A program made the translations under genes and the position numbers. The notes beneath the pieces are model-generated. The model was not told the DNA's origin and did not search any database. It saw only the letters and a program-made list of their open reading frames with translations. This document shows positions 22,500 through 26,258 of a stretch of 26,258 nt of DNA, piece by piece; within the stretch, counting starts at the first letter, position 1, and every line of letters begins with the position of its first letter. The stretch is from DATLHO01 sp035539855 (GTDB taxonomy: Bacteria; Bacteroidota; Ignavibacteria; OLB7), in assembly GCA_035539855.1 (NCBI GenBank), contig DATLHO010000053.1, positions 1 to 26,258 of the forward strand. Direction: 5' to 3'.

Positions 22500-24620
22500 T
22501 CAGCGCACCAGCGCCATCCTCCGGAGAAGGACGTCGGCGCCGAGCCGTAACTGACAATGGTAGATGCCGCTGGCGAGCCCGGCGGCCGTGAAGTCGATTT
22601 CGTGGTCCCCGGCCGAGAGCCAGCCGTCGACGAGCGTCGCGACGACCGTGCCGGCCGCGTCGAGCACGGCGAGCCGGACGTGTCCGTCACGCGGCGTCGC
22701 GAAGGCGATCCGCGTGCCCGCGGCGAACGGATTCGGGCGATTCGGCCGCAGGACGGGCCGCGCCGTGTCGAGCTCGATCAGGCGCGCCTGCAGACCGCAG
22801 ATCTGCAGCGTCAGCCGTCCGGCGCGGCCCGGCACGACGCTGCAGAGCGTCCCGGGCACTTCGAGTGCGAGCGGCAGCGTCGCGGTCGTCGTGCTCGTCA
22901 GCCAGGTCGCGAAGCGGATCGAGAGGATCCTGCCGGCTCCCCCGAGCGCAACGCCCGGCGGCGGCGTCACGGTGGCGATCGCGGTCGACGTCGCGGTGTC
23001 GTCGACGAGCGCGACGCCCCAGCCGTCGACGAGCGATCCGCCCGTGACGACGTCGATCGGACGCATGATCGCGCGGTCGTAGCCCAGGCGGACGGTGATC
23101 GCGCCGACGGGCACCGCGGACTCCATCGTTCCGATCGTCACGGGCACCGCGACGGTATCCCCCGGCGACGCGACGATCTCAGCGGCGCCGGCGTCGATCG
23201 CCGCGGCGGCTCGCACGGTGATCGTGCGCGTGATCTCGCTGGTTCCCTTCGCGTTGGTCGCGACGAGGCGCACGGTGAACACGCCGGCCGAGTCGAAACA
23301 GACCGGACCCGGATCGCGCTCGCTCGACGTCGCGGGCCGGCCTCCCTCGAACGTCCACTGCCACTCGGTCGGCAGGTTGCGGCTCGAGTCACGGATCGTC
23401 GTGCACTCGCCGGCGCAGATCGGATCGTCCAGACTGATCAGGGCCTCGGGCGGCCCGCACGGCCTGATCAGCCCATCACGGTAGCTTTCGATCATGTTGG
23501 GCAGTCCGACGGCCACGCGTGGCTCGACCGCGCCGACCTGCATGCGGAAGCCGCGCGGGTTGAATCCGCAGGCGATCCCCTTGTCGTTGGGCCGATCGAT
23601 CGTCGGCATCCAGCCGGTGTTCGCCGCCAGCAGGGCGCTGTTGTTCGCGATGTAGATGCGTCCGTCGGGCGCGCACTGCATCGCGTAGAAATCCCCCGTC
23701 GCGATCGGCGTCCGAGAGTCGAAGATCGCCTGCGCGTCGCCAGCGGTCACGTCGTACTGAAAGAGCGAGTCGTAGATCCACCCCGGCTGCCATTCGACGA
23801 GGTAGAGGAAACGACCGTCGGGCGAGAAGCTCAGGCCGTACTTCGCCCGATCGCTCAATCGCGTCGTGTATGTCAGCAAGCCCGTCGCCGCGTTGAAGTC
23901 GAAGAGCTCGACGAACGAGGTCGCGACCACCGAGGCGATGCGGCGGCCGTCGCTCGAGGCCTTGAGATATCCGATCGCGTACTGTGCGCCGCCCTCGTGC
24001 GCGCTGCCGGTGTACGAGAGGTTCGGCGTCGAAGCCACGCCCGCGGCGCTCACGAGGTAGGCGCGGAAGGCGTTCGAGCTCCATTCGTGCGTGACCACCC
24101 AGACGTCGATGCCGTTGGCGTGGCGCACGGCCGTGAGCTTCTCGGTGGTCGGCGCATAGATCGGGACGTTCTTCGCGGTCACCACCCCGAGCCCGCCGTC
24201 GCCGTCGAGGTCGACGATCGAGTAATGAAGTCCTTCGTTCGGCGGATCCTGCAGCGGGCTCGCGTCGACGGTGAACACGTAGAAACGACGCGGATCGCAC
24301 GGCGCCGGAACGATGAGCGCCGACTGCGTCGACGACGCATGGCCCATCAGGCCGGTGCCGTTCGGCATCGCACGGTGCTGCCGGTTCCATACCGTCATCC
24401 CGTCGGTGTAGAAGAGCAACTGCCCCGTCGTCGGATCGGCGATCGAGGCGCATCCCTCCTCCTGATCGATCGCCCCGTCGGCCAGCGGCGTCGGCACGGC
24501 CCCGTTGAAGTCGATCCCAGCACCTCGCCCGAAATACCAGACGTTGGCCTCCGACTGCGCGAGCGCAGACGGCGCGGCCATCAGCAGCGCGAACAACGGA
24601 GCGAGGTATCGAACGAGCAT
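22500..24620 (-). CDS. Secreted T9SS cargo-type protein: propeller, PKD, cohesin-like, sorting domain (paralogue)
   Basis: From ATG 24620 the product has 706 residues with signal peptide MLVRYLAPLFALLMAAPSAL (cleavage after LAQ); a TTG at 24641 would add seven residues. The architecture follows its downstream paralogue: NVWYFGRGAGIDFNG, YTDGMTVWNRQHRAMPNG and STQSALIVP. Propeller-like repeats follow (FSPDGRFLYLVEW, CAPDGRIYIANNSA), then a PKD-type segment (WQWTFEGG, FDSAGVFTVRLVATNAKGTS) and a cohesin-like domain at about 495-620 (SPGDTVAVPVTIG ... GAGRILSIRFATW). The sorting domain comes last (NRPNPFAAGTRIAF, SGIYHCQL). It lacks the three CxxC Ig-like repeats. It starts 47 bases after the upstream surface-protein gene, so both are probably in one transcript. 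The ligand or role is unknown. Confidence 0.87.
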   Translation of the reverse strand: MLVRYLAPLFALLMAAPSALAQSEANVWYFGRGAGIDFNGAVPTPLADGAIDQEEGCASIADPTTGQLLFYTDGMTVWNRQHRAMPNGTGLMGHASSTQSALIVPAPCDPRRFYVFTVDASPLQDPPNEGLHYSIVDLDGDGGLGVVTAKNVPIYAPTTEKLTAVRHANGIDVWVVTHEWSSNAFRAYLVSAAGVASTPNLSYTGSAHEGGAQYAIGYLKASSDGRRIASVVATSFVELFDFNAATGLLTYTTRLSDRAKYGLSFSPDGRFLYLVEWQPGWIYDSLFQYDVTAGDAQAIFDSRTPIATGDFYAMQCAPDGRIYIANNSALLAANTGWMPTIDRPNDKGIACGFNPRGFRMQVGAVEPRVAVGLPNMIESYRDGLIRPCGPPEALISLDDPICAGECTTIRDSSRNLPTEWQWTFEGGRPATSSERDPGPVCFDSAGVFTVRLVATNAKGTSEITRTITVRAAAAIDAGAAEIVASPGDTVAVPVTIGTMESAVPVGAITVRLGYDRAIMRPIDVVTGGSLVDGWGVALVDDTATSTAIATVTPPPGVALGGAGRILSIRFATWLTSTTTATLPLALEVPGTLCSVVPGRAGRLTLQICGLQARLIELDTARPVLRPNRPNPFAAGTRIAFATPRDGHVRLAVLDAAGTVVATLVDGWLSAGDHEIDFTAAGLASGIYHCQLRLGADVLLRRMALVR

Positions 24621-24667
24621 CGGCAACGGATTCTTGAACAACGGGCCGCGCGGCGCGGCGGTTAGAA

Positions 24668-26257
24668 TCAGGGGGCGAGCATGAGCTTGATCGTCCGCTC
24701 GCCCGTCGACGTGACGAAGCGCACGAAGTACTGTCCGACCGCAATCCCGTCGGAGCCGACGCGCACTGTCTGGCGTCCCGCATCGAAATGCCGGGCGGCC
24801 ACCGTGTGCACGAGCTCGCCGCGCGTGTTGAAGAGATCGATCGCGATGTCGCCCGGCGCGACATTCCTGAACGTCACGACGACCTCGCGCGTGGCGGGGT
24901 CCTGCGCCGCACCTGCCTCGACGAGTCCGTCGTCGACGGCCGAGCCCGGAACCGAGTCGACCCGGGCGAAGCCGCTGGATGTGACGAATTCCGCGCAGGC
25001 GAGCCGCGTCGTTGGCGTCACGAAGAAGGGAAGCTCCGTCGACGACGTGTCGCCGTTGACGATCGCGAAGGGGATCCTTAGCATCGTTCCCGTTCCGGAG
25101 AGGATCTCACCGGCAGGGGCCATGAGCTTCAGGAAGATGACGGTCCGCCTCGAATCCGCGGGATCGATGACTGGGGGAGTCGGCGAGAGGGCCACGGTCC
25201 ATCCGTCGAGGATCGTCCCGGCAACCAGTGCGGCCAGATTGTTCGGATCGATCAGGTGCCGCATCATTTCGTGCGCGAAGCGGAACGAGATGTCGAGCTC
25301 GTCGATGCGCGCCGCGTCGATCTGTCGATCGAGCACGACCTCGACGGCGATGGTGTCCCCGGGCAGACCGTGGGCGTCGCGGGTGATGTGCGCTGTGGCC
25401 TCGTATCGCTCTCCCCTGCCGACGACATCCGCCGCGACCGGGTTGCCGCCGAAGCCGACCGAGTGCGTACCGGTGACGTCGGTGATGCCGAAGACGACGC
25501 GCGCCGTGTAATCTGTCGAGGCGTTCTGGTTCGGCGCGAAGCGGACCGGGACAAGGAGCCGCTCTCCGGGAGCGAGTGCCAATGGCAATGTCGGCTTCGT
25601 GATCTCGAACGCGCCGACCATGTCCTCGAGCGTCACGCTCCGGACGACGACGGAGTCGCTGCCGTCGTTCTCGACGAAGACGCTCGAGGTCGTGTCGAAG
25701 CATCCGGCGATGGTGCCCATGGCACTGCCCGTCGGGCGAACAGATAGCGTGGAGCGCTCGGCGATCAGCGAGGCCGTCGAGTCGTCGCACGGCGAGAAGG
25801 AACCGCCGAGCACGAGCTCCGCCGCATGCTCGCCCGGAGCCGTCGGGGCATACGCCACGAGGACGTCGAACGTCGCGCGCGCGGGCAACGTCGCCCCCAC
25901 GATTGCGACGGCGTTCAGGATCGTGAACACTCCGACACTCTGCGGGTTGGCCGGGATGATGCGAAGGTCGGTGATCGACACCGGCCGCGTGCCGCCGAGC
26001 GGGCTCGACGTGGCGAACGTCACGGTGCGCGTCACCGCGGGCGCGTTCGGCTCGAAGATCTCCCGGCCGAAGTCGGTCGGACCGGGCGCAGCGATGTGCG
26101 ACTCGATGCCGATGCCGCGCAGCGTGTTTCTTGCTTCAAACCCGTCGCGCATTACGAGAACGACGTCGCAGCTGTATACACGTTCCTCGTGTCCCGGCCG
26201 GAAGAGCACACGCTGATAGTACCGGGGCTCGAAGTTCACGGTGTCGTAGTTACCGAA
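24668..26257 (-). CDS. Surface protein with choice-of-anchor D (ASH-like) and cohesin-like domains, 5' truncated by window edge
   Basis: The frame is open through the right edge of the window (FGNYDT precedes the GTG at 26239) and no signal peptide is visible, so the start lies outside. About 529 residues remain. They contain ASH/choice-of-anchor-D-type beta-sandwich repeats (TRTVTFATSS ... ITDLRIIPANPQSVGVFTI, and FVENDGSDSVVVRSVTLED ... LAPGERLLVPVRFAPNQNA). A cohesin-like domain follows (GLPGDTIAVEVVLDRQID ... GTMLRIPFAIVNGDTSS). The C-terminal 60 residues resemble a sorting domain (IDLFNTRGELVHTVAARHF, GQYFVRFVTSTGERTIKLML) but lack the usual NPNP entry motif. It is the first visible gene of a run of three surface proteins. 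Its role is unknown. Confidence 0.8.
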   Translation of the reverse strand, partial: FGNYDTVNFEPRYYQRVLFRPGHEERVYSCDVVLVMRDGFEARNTLRGIGIESHIAAPGPTDFGREIFEPNAPAVTRTVTFATSSPLGGTRPVSITDLRIIPANPQSVGVFTILNAVAIVGATLPARATFDVLVAYAPTAPGEHAAELVLGGSFSPCDDSTASLIAERSTLSVRPTGSAMGTIAGCFDTTSSVFVENDGSDSVVVRSVTLEDMVGAFEITKPTLPLALAPGERLLVPVRFAPNQNASTDYTARVVFGITDVTGTHSVGFGGNPVAADVVGRGERYEATAHITRDAHGLPGDTIAVEVVLDRQIDAARIDELDISFRFAHEMMRHLIDPNNLAALVAGTILDGWTVALSPTPPVIDPADSRRTVIFLKLMAPAGEILSGTGTMLRIPFAIVNGDTSSTELPFFVTPTTRLACAEFVTSSGFARVDSVPGSAVDDGLVEAGAAQDPATREVVVTFRNVAPGDIAIDLFNTRGELVHTVAARHFDAGRQTVRVGSDGIAVGQYFVRFVTSTGERTIKLMLAP

Positions 26258-26258
26258 C

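Noticed and set aside
20156..24665. Two + strand frames of about 700 codons opposite the T9SS-cargo genes
   Set aside because: Both are Arg/Asp/Val-rich with no domains, whereas the - strand frames have signal peptides and full domain series.

Overview
The window comes from a GC-rich member of the Bacteroidota/Chlorobi (FCB) side of the bacterial tree, possibly something like Kapabacteria. This is an inference from four things: type IX secretion (T9SS)-style C-terminal sorting domains, 'WYFG...GLDF' N-terminal modules and CxxC Ig-like repeats typical of Bacteroidota surface proteins, a near-perfect Bacteroidota-type -7 promoter box (TATCTTTG at 3430), and a general lack of strong Shine-Dalgarno sequences. 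No marker gene fixes the genus. Almost every product is exported: outer-membrane barrels, lipoproteins, TPR proteins and T9SS cargo. The only clearly cytoplasmic enzyme is malate dehydrogenase.

The left part (1-11262) is on the + strand. Two tandem paralogous OmpA-family proteins come first (the first cut by the window edge), separated by a strong double hairpin and closed by a Rho-independent terminator. Next is an envelope cluster: a 1019-residue TPR protein, a plugless TonB-receptor-like barrel and a TonB energy transducer. A 183-bp REPIN-like element of two inverted copies of a 28-bp palindrome sits between the first two. Then follow a small unknown protein and malate dehydrogenase, ending at a strong hairpin terminator that probably also stops transcription from the other side.

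The right part (11306-26257) is entirely on the - strand. Reading in the transcription direction, it starts with three surface proteins: a partial choice-of-anchor/cohesin-like protein and two paralogous propeller-PKD-cohesin-sorting-domain proteins. After these comes a sphingomyelin-synthase-like (PAP2_C) membrane enzyme, only 6 bases behind the last of them.

After a 240-bp gap there is a tight five-gene operon: TPR-plus-barrel outer-membrane protein, processive family-2 glycosyltransferase, lipoprotein, second outer-membrane barrel, and a parallel beta-helix protein. This gene set has the parts expected of a synthase-dependent exopolysaccharide system (compare PgaA/PgaC, YaiO/YaiP, AlgK/AlgE/Alg8/AlgG). 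It does not match a known arrangement, shows no PilZ domain on the synthase, and has a non-canonical RHMKW in place of the Q-x-x-R-W motif. It is the best candidate for an undescribed system here.

Long ORFs antisense or out of frame to these genes are abundant because of the high GC content and were not annotated.
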